This document shows positions 8,571-16,839 of a DNA stretch of 64,000 bases, piece after piece. The stretch comes from Hoyosella levis (GTDB lineage: Bacteria > Actinomycetota > Actinomycetes > Mycobacteriales > Mycobacteriaceae). The stretch is taken from assembly GCF_026008515.1 (NCBI RefSeq), contig NZ_BQYM01000002.1, positions 186,001 to 250,000 on the forward strand. Direction: 5' to 3'. A program made the position numbers and the translations under genes. The notes below the pieces were generated by a model that had not been told where the DNA came from, ran no database searches, and saw nothing but the letters and a program-made list of their open reading frames with translations. Numbering within the stretch: position 1 is the first letter of the stretch; each line of letters begins with the position of its first letter.

Positions 8571-9647
8571 ATGAGTGACTCACTGCCGAGGCCCGCGGGC
8601 GCGACCCGCCGCCTGCTCCCCGCTGCCCCGTTCCTCGCCGCCGCCACTGGCTCCCGCCCGAGCCAGCGACCCGTGTGGTTCATGCGACAGGCAGGCCGGT
8701 CCCTGCCCGAGTACCGCGAGCTCCGCAAGGGCATCGGCATGCTCGAGTCCTGCTTCCGTCCCGAGCTCGTCTCGGAGATCACCCTGCAGCCGGTGCGCCG
8801 CCACGGAGTCGATGCGGCAATCCTGTTCTCCGACATCGTGGTGCCGCTCAAGGCCGCCGGGGTGGACCTCGACATCGTCGCGGGCCGTGGCCCCGTCGTG
8901 CAGCATCCGCTGCGTGCTTCCGCGGACATCGCCGCGCTCCCGCGCCTGCGGCCAGAGGAGGTCGGCGCGGTCACCGATGCGATCGGCATCCTCGTCAACG
9001 AGCTCGGCGACACCCCGCTGATCGGGTTCGCTGGTGCCCCGTTCACCCTTGCCTCGTATCTCGTCGAGGGCGGCCCGAGCCGCAACCACGAGCACACCAA
9101 GGCGCTGATGCACAGTGATCCGGACTCCTGGCACGCGCTGCTCGGCAAGCTCGCCGACATCGCCATCGTCTTCCTGCAGGCGCAGATCCGCGCCGGGGTG
9201 GATGCGGTCCAGCTGTTCGACTCCTGGGCGGGCGCGCTGTCGCTCGCGGACTACCGCCGGTTCGTGCTGCCGCACTCCAGCCGCATCCTTGATGAGCTCG
9301 CGTCCACCGGTGTGCCCCGCATCCACTTCGGCGTAGGCACCGGCGAGCTGCTCGGCGCAATGAGCGAGGCCGGCCCGGACGTGGTGGGCGTCGACTTCCG
9401 GGTGCCGCTCGATGAGGCCGTGAAACGCATCGGGCCGGGCAAGGCGATCCAGGGCAACCTCGATCCGGCCGTGCTGTTCGCGGACTGGGCCACGATCGAG
9501 CACGAGGTCCGCCGCATCGTCCGCGAGGCGGATGCCGCGCAGCAGGCCGGTGCGATCGGGCACATCTTCAACCTCGGCCACGGCGTGCTGCCCGACACCG
9601 ACCCGACCGTGATCACCCGCGTCGTCGAGCTGGTCCATTCCCTCTGA
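8571..9647 (+). CDS. hemE: Uroporphyrinogen decarboxylase
   Basis: HemE removes four carboxyl groups from uroporphyrinogen III to give coproporphyrinogen III in the cytoplasm. The protein is 358 residues, standard length. The N-terminal hallmark [14 protein letters not shown] is present, as is the catalytic Asp in [12 protein letters not shown], and the conserved [12 protein letters not shown] motif and C-terminal [19 protein letters not shown] at about 8561 supports the ATG. Its stop codon shares one base with the start of hemG (TGATG), so this is the first gene of a hemE-hemG-hemQ operon. Confidence 0.96.
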   Translation: MSDSLPRPAGATRRLLPAAPFLAAATGSRPSQRPVWFMRQAGRSLPEYRELRKGIGMLESCFRPELVSEITLQPVRRHGVDAAILFSDIVVPLKAAGVDLDIVAGRGPVVQHPLRASADIAALPRLRPEEVGAVTDAIGILVNELGDTPLIGFAGAPFTLASYLVEGGPSRNHEHTKALMHSDPDSWHALLGKLADIAIVFLQAQIRAGVDAVQLFDSWAGALSLADYRRFVLPHSSRILDELASTGVPRIHFGVGTGELLGAMSEAGPDVVGVDFRVPLDEAVKRIGPGKAIQGNLDPAVLFADWATIEHEVRRIVREADAAQQAGAIGHIFNLGHGVLPDTDPTVITRVVELVHSL

Positions 9648-11017
9648 TGGCTGCCTCGCCACGTGCTCTCGTGCTCGGCGCGGGAATCTCCGGGCTACTG
9701 GCCGCCTATCGCCTGCGGCAGCAGCTCGGCCCTGCCGCGGCCATTGTCGTCGCTGATCCTGATCCCGCGAGCGGCGGCAAGCTTCGCACCGGGAGCCTCG
9801 GGGAGCACGGGGGGCCGGTGGAGCTCGGGGCGGAGGCATTCGTGCGGCGTCGCCCCGAGGTGACTCGGCTCGCTGACGAGCTCGGTATCGCCGATCAGCT
9901 CGTTCACCCCTCCGGCCTGCGTCCGGCCATCTGGGCCGGGCATGAGCTCCACCCCATGCCGACAGGGACCTACATGGGCATTCCCCTGGGTCCCGAGGCG
10001 CTCGAGGGGCTTGTGGATGCCGTCACCCTCGCCCGCATTGCCGACGAGCCGGGACAACCCCTGGACTGGACTCCAGGGCAGGACATGAGCCTCGGAGGAC
10101 TCCTCGCCGAGCGCTTCGGGCCCCAGGTGGCCCAGCGTTCCGTCGATCCCCTCATGGCGGGCGTCTACGGCGGCGGCACCGAGCATATCGGCGTGCGCGC
10201 CGCCACCCCCGAGCTTGCTGCCGCGCTCGACAACGGTGCCACCAGCGTCACCGCAGCGGCCCGCTCGGCCCTGCGCCCGGGACCGGCAGGCCCCGTGTTC
10301 GCCACGTTCCGCGACGGCTATCGCATCCTTGTCGAGGCGCTGGAGCAAGCGGCTCGCGCTGAGCGATCGCGGGAATCCCTCGAGCAACCACTGCGCTCCG
10401 ATGGCCCAGGATGGGACGCAGGACCGCTCGGGCACGCCGATATCGTCGTCATCGCCACGCCCGCGCCCGCCGCCGCACGCCTCCTCGCGCAGGCCGCACC
10501 AGCAGCAGCGCGCGAGCTTGCTCGTATCCAGCACGCATCGGCGGCGCTGGTCACCCTCGACCTGCCGCTCGACGCCGGGATCCCGCAGCATTCCGGCGTG
10601 CTGGTTGCAACGGGCGAGGACCTCACCGCGAAGGCGTTCACTTTCACCAGCCGCAAGTGGACCCACCAGGCCCACCGCAACCTCGTGCGCGTCTCCCTCG
10701 GCCGCTTCGGTGATGCGCCCGGAACCAGCATCCTCGACCAGCCTGATGCACGGATCATCGAGGTCGCGCGGGCGGACCTGCAGGCCGTTGCCGGAGTGGC
10801 GGATGCACCGCTCGCTACGCGCCTGCACATCTGGCGGGACGGGCTGCCGCAGTACGAGCCTGGCCACGCCGAGCGCGTTGCCGCCATCGAGAATGCCGTC
10901 ACGCCCCTGCCTGGCCTCGCTCTCGCGGGTGCCTACCTTCACGGCGTGGGCGTGCCCGCCTGCATAGCCACCGCCGACGCGGCCGTCGCGCAAGCACTCT
11001 CGGGCGTGGCAGGATAG
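9647..11017 (+). CDS. hemG: Coproporphyrinogen III / protoporphyrinogen oxidase (HemG/HemY type)
   Basis: This 456-residue FAD enzyme dehydrogenates coproporphyrinogen III to coproporphyrin III in the actinobacterial and Firmicute haem route. The dinucleotide fold is [18 protein letters not shown], followed by a G-G-K-L-R-T segment that contacts FAD. The internal L-M-A-G-V-Y-G-G motif ([13 protein letters not shown]) and the C-terminal FAD motif [12 protein letters not shown] are typical. Neighbours hemE and hemQ point to the coproporphyrin-dependent pathway instead of the protoporphyrin one. The start overlaps the hemE stop by one base. A gap of five bases leads into hemQ. Confidence 0.93.
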   Translation: MAASPRALVLGAGISGLLAAYRLRQQLGPAAAIVVADPDPASGGKLRTGSLGEHGGPVELGAEAFVRRRPEVTRLADELGIADQLVHPSGLRPAIWAGHELHPMPTGTYMGIPLGPEALEGLVDAVTLARIADEPGQPLDWTPGQDMSLGGLLAERFGPQVAQRSVDPLMAGVYGGGTEHIGVRAATPELAAALDNGATSVTAAARSALRPGPAGPVFATFRDGYRILVEALEQAARAERSRESLEQPLRSDGPGWDAGPLGHADIVVIATPAPAAARLLAQAAPAAARELARIQHASAALVTLDLPLDAGIPQHSGVLVATGEDLTAKAFTFTSRKWTHQAHRNLVRVSLGRFGDAPGTSILDQPDARIIEVARADLQAVAGVADAPLATRLHIWRDGLPQYEPGHAERVAAIENAVTPLPGLALAGAYLHGVGVPACIATADAAVAQALSGVAG

Positions 11018-11022
11018 GGCGC

Positions 11023-11718
11023 ATGGCACGGCTCGATTACAAGGCGCTCAACGACACCATCCGCTACCTCATGTTCTCCGTGTACCGGGTGGAGCCCGGA
11101 CTGCTCGGCGAGGACCGGGAGGCCGCGCGCGCGGACCTGCAGCGCTACCTCGACGACCTCGACGAGCGCGGGGTGATTGTCCGGGGCCTCTACGACGTCT
11201 CCGGCCTGCGGGCCGACGCCGACTTCATGATCTGGACGCACGCCGAGAGCATCGAGCAGCTCCAAGCCGCCTACCAGGACTTCCGGCGCACCACGATCCT
11301 CGGTCGCGCGAGCAGCCCCGTGTGGAGCGTCGCCGCCCTGCACCGGCCCGCCGAGTTCAACAAGAGCCACATCCCCGCGTTCATCGCCGGAGAAGACCCC
11401 GGCAACTACATCTGCGTGTACCCCTTCGTGCGCTCCTACGACTGGTACCTGCTGCCCGATGCGGAACGCCGTACCATGCTCGCCGACCACGGCAAGGCCG
11501 CCCGGGGCTACCCGGACGTGCGCGCGAACACCGTGAGCTCGTTCGCGCTCGGCGACTACGAGTGGATCCTCGCCTTCGAGGCGCCCGAGCTGCACCGCAT
11601 CGTCGACCTCATGCGCGACCTGCGCGCCACCGAGGCACGCCTGCATGTCCGCGAGGAGATCCCCTTCTATACTGGCCCGCGCGTGGAGCCCGAGGCATTG
11701 GTGCGGGCGCTGCCCTGA
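11023..11718 (+). CDS. hemQ: Coproheme decarboxylase HemQ (chlorite dismutase family)
   Basis: HemQ (ChdC) inserts into the last step of the coproporphyrin pathway: it oxidatively decarboxylates two propionates of coproheme to give haem b. At 231 residues it matches actinobacterial HemQ proteins. The conserved [11 protein letters not shown] segment contains the catalytic Tyr region, and [10 protein letters not shown] holds the proximal haem His. [12 protein letters not shown] is also typical. It lacks the distal Arg motif expected of true chlorite dismutases, as far as can be judged. It is the last gene of the hemE-hemG-hemQ operon and converges on msrB. Confidence 0.93.
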   Translation: MARLDYKALNDTIRYLMFSVYRVEPGLLGEDREAARADLQRYLDDLDERGVIVRGLYDVSGLRADADFMIWTHAESIEQLQAAYQDFRRTTILGRASSPVWSVAALHRPAEFNKSHIPAFIAGEDPGNYICVYPFVRSYDWYLLPDAERRTMLADHGKAARGYPDVRANTVSSFALGDYEWILAFEAPELHRIVDLMRDLRATEARLHVREEIPFYTGPRVEPEALVRALP

Positions 11719-11817
11719 CGCTGCGCGCCGGCAGAAGGTGGCCAGGCCAGATGGCCGCGTTGTGTGCGGTTTTGCAACCTCGCACGGCCGCCGGAGGGTG
11801 CAAACGGTAACACTTCC

Positions 11818-11827
11818 GGGGGGGGGG
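11818..11827. repeat. G10 homopolymer between hemQ and msrB
   Basis: Ten consecutive G residues occur in the 142-bp gap between convergent hemQ and msrB. It is noncoding and too far from either start to affect expression obviously. No clear hairpin terminator is seen in this gap. Confidence 0.8.
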
Positions 11828-11860
11828 CTCAGCCCACGACCGATCCTGGAGCGGGCGCGG

Positions 11861-12283
11861 CTACTCGGCGGGACGCAACCGCAAGCAAACCGAGTTAATG
11901 CAGTACCGCTGATCGGTGGGGGTGGGGTAGCCCTCGCCCTCGAATACATGCCCCAGATGGCTATGGCAATTGCGGCACACTACCTCCACGCGGCGCGTGA
12001 ACAGCGAGCGGTCCTCCCGAAGCAGTACAGCATCCGAGTCGGCCGGGTCGAAGAACGACGGCCAGCCGCAATGCGAGGAAAATTTCTCGCTGCTGCGGAA
12101 CAACTCCGCCCCGCACGCCCGGCACTCGTAGATGCCCTCGGTGGTGGTATCGGTGTACTCGCCAGTGAACGGACGCTCCGTCCCGGCCTGCCGCAGCACC
12201 GCGTACTCGATGGATGACAGCTTCTTGCGCCACTCGGCATCAGCAAGCTCGAAGCGCGGCGGTGGCAATTGATCAGAACCCAT
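11861..12283 (-). CDS. msrB: Peptide methionine-R-sulfoxide reductase MsrB
   Basis: MsrB reduces the R-epimer of methionine sulfoxide in proteins using thioredoxin. The 140-residue protein has the two structural zinc pairs (CRAC and CRNC), the substrate motif HCGWPSFF, the HLGHVF motif, and the catalytic Cys in RYCINS. An additional Cys just after (INSVCLRL) is not typical and might act as or compete with a resolving Cys. It corresponds to Rv2674. In M. tuberculosis this gene sits beside aftC; here about 10 kb of accessory genes separates them. Confidence 0.95.
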   Translation of the reverse strand: MGSDQLPPPRFELADAEWRKKLSSIEYAVLRQAGTERPFTGEYTDTTTEGIYECRACGAELFRSSEKFSSHCGWPSFFDPADSDAVLLREDRSLFTRRVEVVCRNCHSHLGHVFEGEGYPTPTDQRYCINSVCLRLRPAE

Positions 12284-12329
12284 GCCACAACGCTAATAGG
12301 TTTTCCGGTCCCGTGCCGCTAGGGGTGGT

Positions 12330-13388
12330 CTAGCTGCCCGACGATCCGGAGGGCAAGCAGAGGGAGCCGGAGCACTCGGCGGGGGCGATATCAATGGTGA
12401 TCACCGACACCGAGTCGTCGACGTTGTTGGCGACGTAGATGCGGGTGCCGTCGGGGGTGATGGCAAGTCCCTGCGGGGCGTCGCCGACGGGGACGGTGGC
12501 GGTGACCGTGTTGGTGGCGGCGTCGATCACCGACACCGAGTCACCGAACGCGTTGGTGACGTAGGCGCGGGCGCCGTCGGGGGAAATGGCCACACCATTC
12601 GGGGCGTCGCCGACGGGGATCGTGGCGGTGACAGTGTTGGTGGCAGTGTCGATCACCGACACCGAGTCCCCACCGACATTGGCGACGTAGGCGCGGGCGC
12701 CATCCGGGGTGACCGCAACCCCGAACGGGTCGGCGCCGACGGGGATCGTGGCGGTGACCGTGTTGGTGGCGGTGTCGATCACCGATACCGAGTCATCGCC
12801 CAAGTTGGCGACGTAGGCGAAGGCGCCGTCCGGGGTGACCGCAACCCCACGCGGGCGGTCGCCGACGGGGACGGTGGCGGTGACCGTGTTCGTGCTGGTG
12901 TCGATCACCGACACCGAGTCACTGCTGAAGTTGGTGACGTAGGCGCCGGTGCCGTCGGCGGTGATGGCCACCCCGAACGGCGTGTCGCCGACGAGGACGG
13001 TGGCGGTGACCGTGTTGGTGGCGGTGTCGATCACTGACACCGAGTCATCATCGGAGTTGGCGGTGTAGGCGAGGGCGCCGTCCGGGGTGATGGCCACTCC
13101 GATCGGGCCGGCGCCGACGGGGACGGTGGCGGTGACCGTGTTCGTGCTGGTGTCGATCACCGACACCGCGTCGTCGTTGAAGTTGGCGGCGTAGGCGCGG
13201 GCGCCGTCGGGGGTGATGGCCACCCCGGACGGGCCGTCGCCGACGGGGATGGTGGCGGTGACCGTGTCCGCAGCGGCGGTGGCGGGCAGCGCGGCGGCGA
13301 GGGCCACGACGATGGCTGGGACCATCGTCCGCGCGGCGGCGCGCCACCGGGTTCGGGGGGCTGCTGTGGTCGAGGGCGTTGACGGCAT
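12330..13388 (-). CDS. Secreted seven-bladed YVTN beta-propeller protein P1 (no Ig domain)
   Basis: This 352-residue secreted protein starts with a signal peptide (Arg-rich, then a hydrophobic run ending in ATAAADT, AxA-type site). It then has seven ~42-residue repeats of the form TVTATVPVGDxPxGVAITPDGxxAYVxNxxxDSVSVIDTATN, as in YVTN propellers of surface-layer proteins. The seventh blade closes with V-S-V-I-T-I-D-I and runs straight into the tail CSGSLCLPSGSSGS. Unlike its three paralogues, it lacks the Ig-like domain between propeller and tail. The ribosome site GAGGAT precedes the start. The role is unknown; propellers of this class usually bind ligands or other proteins. It is the last gene of four tandem copies. 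Confidence 0.85.
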   Translation of the reverse strand: MPSTPSTTAAPRTRWRAAARTMVPAIVVALAAALPATAAADTVTATIPVGDGPSGVAITPDGARAYAANFNDDAVSVIDTSTNTVTATVPVGAGPIGVAITPDGALAYTANSDDDSVSVIDTATNTVTATVLVGDTPFGVAITADGTGAYVTNFSSDSVSVIDTSTNTVTATVPVGDRPRGVAVTPDGAFAYVANLGDDSVSVIDTATNTVTATIPVGADPFGVAVTPDGARAYVANVGGDSVSVIDTATNTVTATIPVGDAPNGVAISPDGARAYVTNAFGDSVSVIDAATNTVTATVPVGDAPQGLAITPDGTRIYVANNVDDSVSVITIDIAPAECSGSLCLPSGSSGS

Positions 13389-13642
13389 GGCTGATCCTCA
13401 TCTCGGGGCAGGCTCGCCCTGCCAGGAAAACGCGCAGCGTAACCCGGCGGCGCGACACTCAACGAATATGCCACAGCAGCACCATGCGCATCAGGAGAAA
13501 CAAAGTGTGCAATCCGGTGAATCTTGCTCGCGGGGCCGATGCCGGCGCGGGGCCGACCGCGGACCCTCCAGGTGCGCGGCGAGGACGGCGTGCCCCGCGT
13601 CATGGAATTGCGCGCCGAGGGGCATCGACCGGTCGTGGTGGT
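13389..13642 (-). repeat. Duplicated 254-bp upstream region, copy A1
   Basis: The DNA between the P2 stop and the P1 start is almost identical to 14939-15192 between P3 and P2 (only scattered single-base differences are seen). The identity continues into the signal-peptide and first-blade codons. It therefore carries the control signals of P1 and P2 and marks a recent tandem duplication. No palindromic operator or tRNA is seen in it. Confidence 0.85.
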
Positions 13643-14938
13643 CTAGCTGCCCGACGATCCGGAGGGCAGGCAGATCGAGCCGGAGCACTCGGCGGGGGCG
13701 ATCTCGATCACCACGTTGGTGGTGGCGTCGGGGGCGATGGCGTTGGTGGCGGTGACCGTGATCGGGAAGGTGCCGGCCTCGGTGGGGGTGCCCGACAGGG
13801 TGCCGTCGGGGCCGAGGACCAGCCCGGCGGGGAGCGGGTCGGCGGTGGTGACCGTCGGGGCAGGCTGGCCGGTGGTGCTGAACGCGAAGTTGTAGGGCTG
13901 CCCGACGGTCCCGGCGGGGGGCGCGCCGGTGACGGTGGGGGCGACCTCGATGGTGATCACCGACACCGAGTCGTCGATGTTGTTGGCGACGTAGGCGCGG
14001 GTGCCGTCGGGGGTGATCGCCACCCGGAACGGGGCGTCGCCGACGGGGATCGTGGCGGTGACGGTGTTGGTGGCGGTGTCGATCACCGACACCGAGTCGT
14101 CGTTGTTGTTGGCGGCGTAGGCGCGGGCGCCGTCCGGGGTGATGGCCACCCCGATCGGGAGGCCGCCGACTCCGATGGTGGCGGTGACGGTGTTGGTGGC
14201 CGTGTCGATCACCGACACCGTGTCGTCGTTGAAGTTGGTGACGTAGGCGCGGGCGCCGTCCGGGGTGATGGCCACGTCGAGCGGGCCGTCGCCGACGGGG
14301 ATGGCGGTGACGGTGTTGGTGGCGGTGTCGATCACCGACACCGAGTCATCGCCCAAGTTGGCGACGTAGGCGAACGCGCCGTCGGGGGTGATGGCGACCC
14401 CGCGCGGGCCGTCGCCGACGGGGATGGCGGTGACGGTGTTGCTGGCGGTGTCGATCACCGACACCGTGTCGTCGTTGAAGTTGGCGGCGTAGGCGCGGGT
14501 GCCGTCGGGGGTGATGGCCACCCCGATCGGGCCGTCGCCGACGGGGATGGTGGCGGTGACGGTGTTGCTGGCGGTGTCGATCACCGACACCGAGTCATCG
14601 CCCAAGTTGGCGACGTAGGCGAACGCGCCGTCGGGGGTGATGGCCACGTCGAGCGGGCCATCGCCGACTCCGATGGTGGCGGTGACGGTGTTGGTGGCCG
14701 TGTCGATCACCGACACCGCGTCGTCGTTGAAGTTGGCGGCGTAGGCGCGGGCGCCGTCGGGGGTGATGGCCACCCCGGACGGGCCGTCGCCGACGGGGAT
14801 GGTGGCGGTGACCGTGTCCGCAGCGGCGGTGGCGGGCAGCGCGGCGGCGAGGGCGACCACCACTGTAGGGACAATCATCCGGGCGGCGGCTCGCCACCGG
14901 GTTCGGGGGGCTGCTGTGGTCGAGGGCGTTGACGGCAT
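13643..14938 (-). CDS. Secreted seven-bladed YVTN beta-propeller protein P2 with Ig-like domain
   Basis: This 431-residue secreted protein is closest to P1: the first ~80 residues (signal peptide, first blade) are nearly identical. Seven YVTN repeats cover roughly residues 40-330. Blades 4 and 5 are one residue short (TVTAIPVGD in place of TVTATIPVGD). After blade seven comes a ~90-residue Ig-like domain (GTVGQPYNFAF, GQPAPTVTTADPLPAGL, GTPTEAGTFPITVTATN), then the tail CSGSICLPSGSSGS. Blades identical or nearly so to blades of P1 and P4 occur at other positions, as expected from recombination among repeats. Function unknown; extracellular by its signal peptide. Confidence 0.85.
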   Translation of the reverse strand: MPSTPSTTAAPRTRWRAAARMIVPTVVVALAAALPATAAADTVTATIPVGDGPSGVAITPDGARAYAANFNDDAVSVIDTATNTVTATIGVGDGPLDVAITPDGAFAYVANLGDDSVSVIDTASNTVTATIPVGDGPIGVAITPDGTRAYAANFNDDTVSVIDTASNTVTAIPVGDGPRGVAITPDGAFAYVANLGDDSVSVIDTATNTVTAIPVGDGPLDVAITPDGARAYVTNFNDDTVSVIDTATNTVTATIGVGGLPIGVAITPDGARAYAANNNDDSVSVIDTATNTVTATIPVGDAPFRVAITPDGTRAYVANNIDDSVSVITIEVAPTVTGAPPAGTVGQPYNFAFSTTGQPAPTVTTADPLPAGLVLGPDGTLSGTPTEAGTFPITVTATNAIAPDATTNVVIEIAPAECSGSICLPSGSSGS

Positions 14939-15192
14939 GGCTGATCCTCATCTCGGGGCAGGCTCGCCCTGCCAGGAAAACGCGCAGCGTAACCCGGCGG
15001 CGCGACACCCAACGAATATGCCACAGCAGCACCATGCGCATCAGGAGAAACAAAGTGTGCAATCCGGTGAATCTTGCTCGCGGGGCCGATGCCGGCGCGG
15101 GGCCGACCGCGGACCCTCCAGGTGCGCGGCGAGGACGGCGTGCCCCGCGTCATGGAATTGCGCGCCGAGGGGCATCGACCGGTCGTGGTGGT
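14939..15192 (-). repeat. Duplicated 254-bp upstream region, copy A2
   Basis: This is the second copy of the intergenic segment described at 13389-13642, here between the P3 stop and the P2 start. The GAGGAT ribosome site before the P2 start is conserved in both copies. Confidence 0.85.
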
Positions 15193-16527
15193 CTAGCTGC
15201 CCGACGATCCGGAGGGCAAGCAGATCGAGCCGATGCACAGTTGCGGCGCGATCTCGATGACCACGTCGGTGGTGGCGTCGGGGGCGATGGCGTTGGTGGC
15301 GGTGACCGTGATCGGGAAGGTGCCGGCCTCGGTGGGGATGCCCGTGATGGTGCCGTCGCCCGCGAGTACTAGCCCGGCCGGGAGCGGGTCGGCGGTGGTG
15401 ACCGTCGGGGCAGGCTGGCCGGTGGTGGTGAACGCGAAGGCGTAGGGCTGCCCGACGGTCCCGGCGGGTGGAGTGCCGGAGACCGTGGGGGCGACCTCGA
15501 TGGTGATCACCGAGACGGTGGATTGGATCTGGTTGGCGACGTAGACGCGGGTGCCGTCGGGGGTGATGGCAACGGAGGTCGGGAAATCGCCGACGGGGAT
15601 GGTGTCGATAACGGCATTGGTGGCGGTGTCGATCACCGACACCGCGTCACTGATGATCTGGGTGGCATAGACGCGGGTGCCGTCGGGAGTGATCGCCACC
15701 CCGACCATGGCGGTCCCGGTGGGGATCGTGTCAATCACGGCGCTGGTGGCGGTGTCGATCACCGACACCGAGTTGCCTCCGGTGTGGGTGACGTAGGCGC
15801 GGGCGCCGTCGGGGGAGAAGGCCGCAAACTGCGGACTGTCGTCGACTCCGATGGTGGTGGTGACGGTGTTGGTCGCAGTGTCGATCACCGACACCGAGTC
15901 ACTGGACTGGTTGGTCACGTAGGCGCGAGCGCCGTCGGGGGTGATCGCCACCCCGCGCGGCACGGAGCCGACGGGGATCGGCGCGCCGACGACAGCATTG
16001 GTGCTGGTGTCGATCACCGACACCGAGCTTTCGCCCGAGTTGGTGACGTAGGCGCGGGAGCCATCGGGCGTGATGGCCACCCCGGACGGGAAGTCGCCTA
16101 CGGGGATGGTGGTCGTGGTGGTGTTGGTGTCGGTGTCGATCACTGCCACCGAGTCGCTCTGGAGGAGCGTGACATAGGCGCGGGCGCCGTCAGGGGTGAT
16201 GGCTACCACGAACGGCGCGCTCCCGCCGGTGGGGACAGTGGCAACGACGGTGTTGGTGGCGATTTCGATTACCGACACCGAGGCCCCGAACTGGTTGGTG
16301 ACATAGGCGCGGGCGCCGTCGGGGGTGATCGCGACCGTGCGCGGGCCGTCGCCGACGGGGATCGTGGCGGTGACGGTATCCGCGGCTGCCGGCAGCGCAG
16401 CCATGGCGAGGACAGTAGCGAGGGCGAGCAGCAGTGTGACCGCCCGCGGCAACCGGTTCCGAGGCGCGCGGGGCCGTGGTGCCCGGATGAGCGTGCGTGC
16501 TGTGGTGATCGCGATCGTTTCGATCAT
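15193..16527 (-). CDS. Secreted seven-bladed YVTN beta-propeller protein P3 with Ig-like domain
   Basis: This 444-residue secreted protein has the same plan: signal peptide (APRNRLPRAV, then a hydrophobic run ending PAAADT), seven YVTN blades, Ig-like domain, and tail CIGSICLPSGSSGS. I start at the Met at 16527 because it is the one shared with P4 and follows a purine-rich AGAACAGGGG stretch; a longer in-frame extension is not conserved as a start in P4. Its blades are the most diverged of the four, with repeat starts such as TTTTTIPVGD, AVVGAPIPVG and AVIDTIPTG, and variable loops such as QSSD, GESS, TGGN, IISD and IQST. It is the oldest-looking copy. Confidence 0.85.
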   Translation of the reverse strand: MIETIAITTARTLIRAPRPRAPRNRLPRAVTLLLALATVLAMAALPAAADTVTATIPVGDGPRTVAITPDGARAYVTNQFGASVSVIEIATNTVVATVPTGGSAPFVVAITPDGARAYVTLLQSDSVAVIDTDTNTTTTTIPVGDFPSGVAITPDGSRAYVTNSGESSVSVIDTSTNAVVGAPIPVGSVPRGVAITPDGARAYVTNQSSDSVSVIDTATNTVTTTIGVDDSPQFAAFSPDGARAYVTHTGGNSVSVIDTATSAVIDTIPTGTAMVGVAITPDGTRVYATQIISDAVSVIDTATNAVIDTIPVGDFPTSVAITPDGTRVYVANQIQSTVSVITIEVAPTVSGTPPAGTVGQPYAFAFTTTGQPAPTVTTADPLPAGLVLAGDGTITGIPTEAGTFPITVTATNAIAPDATTDVVIEIAPQLCIGSICLPSGSSGS

Positions 16528-16673
16528 GGCCCCTGTTCTCATGCACGTGATCCGGGCCTGCGATGCGGCGCGACGGGAGTGCCCGGTGCTGTCCGCAGAC
16601 CTTCCGTGCATCACACCATTCACTGAGGTTGCCGGTGTTTCGCTGGGCAGAAAGAGACCCAAATGAGACGAAC

Positions 16674-16717
16674 GCGACTGCGAGGGTGGCCCGATCTCGG
16701 GCCACCCTCGCAGTCGC
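16674..16717 (-). terminator. Perfect 21-bp inverted repeat (duplicated terminator, copy 1)
   Basis: Arms at 16674-16694 and 16697-16717 are exact reverse complements separated by two bases. A near-identical palindrome at 18294-18337 follows the monooxygenase stop codon by five bases, where it looks like that gene's terminator. This copy follows the degenerate monooxygenase 3' end at 16723, so it was duplicated with it, and now probably terminates P4 transcription about 120 bp after the P4 stop. Confidence 0.75.
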
Positions 16718-16722
16718 GGTCC

Positions 16723-16788
16723 TCAGCTTGCAGCCGGGAGCGAGTCCTCGCGATTCTTGTGCAGGACGAAGTCAGTCGCGTTGGTCGT
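16723..16788 (-). pseudogene. Relic of the monooxygenase 3' end
   Basis: Read on the minus strand, this stretch encodes TTNATDFVLHKNREDSLPAAS and a TGA stop. The intact monooxygenase at 18343 ends with KRVNVSDFILHQDREDTLPAAS and TGA. DNA identity continues through the stop codon, the palindrome at 16674-16717 and the upstream region of P3. Homology fades upstream of about 16788. It is therefore a fossil of the last ~20 codons of the monooxygenase, carried along when the unit [monooxygenase 3' end + terminator + promoter region + propeller gene] was duplicated. Confidence 0.8.
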
Positions 16789-16839
16789 GCCCCGCGTCAA
16801 GAAGCTGCTCGTCGAGCGGCAGCGGCGGGCCGCGACGGC

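Noticed and set aside
13491-13688. A frame reading FHDAGHAVLAAHLEG in the duplicated intergenic region (and again at 15041-15238), resembling the FtsH-type HEAGHA zinc motif.
   Set aside because: It has Asp in place of the catalytic Glu, no surrounding peptidase sequence, and part of the frame is the complement-frame shadow of the propeller tail. It is present twice only because the DNA was duplicated.
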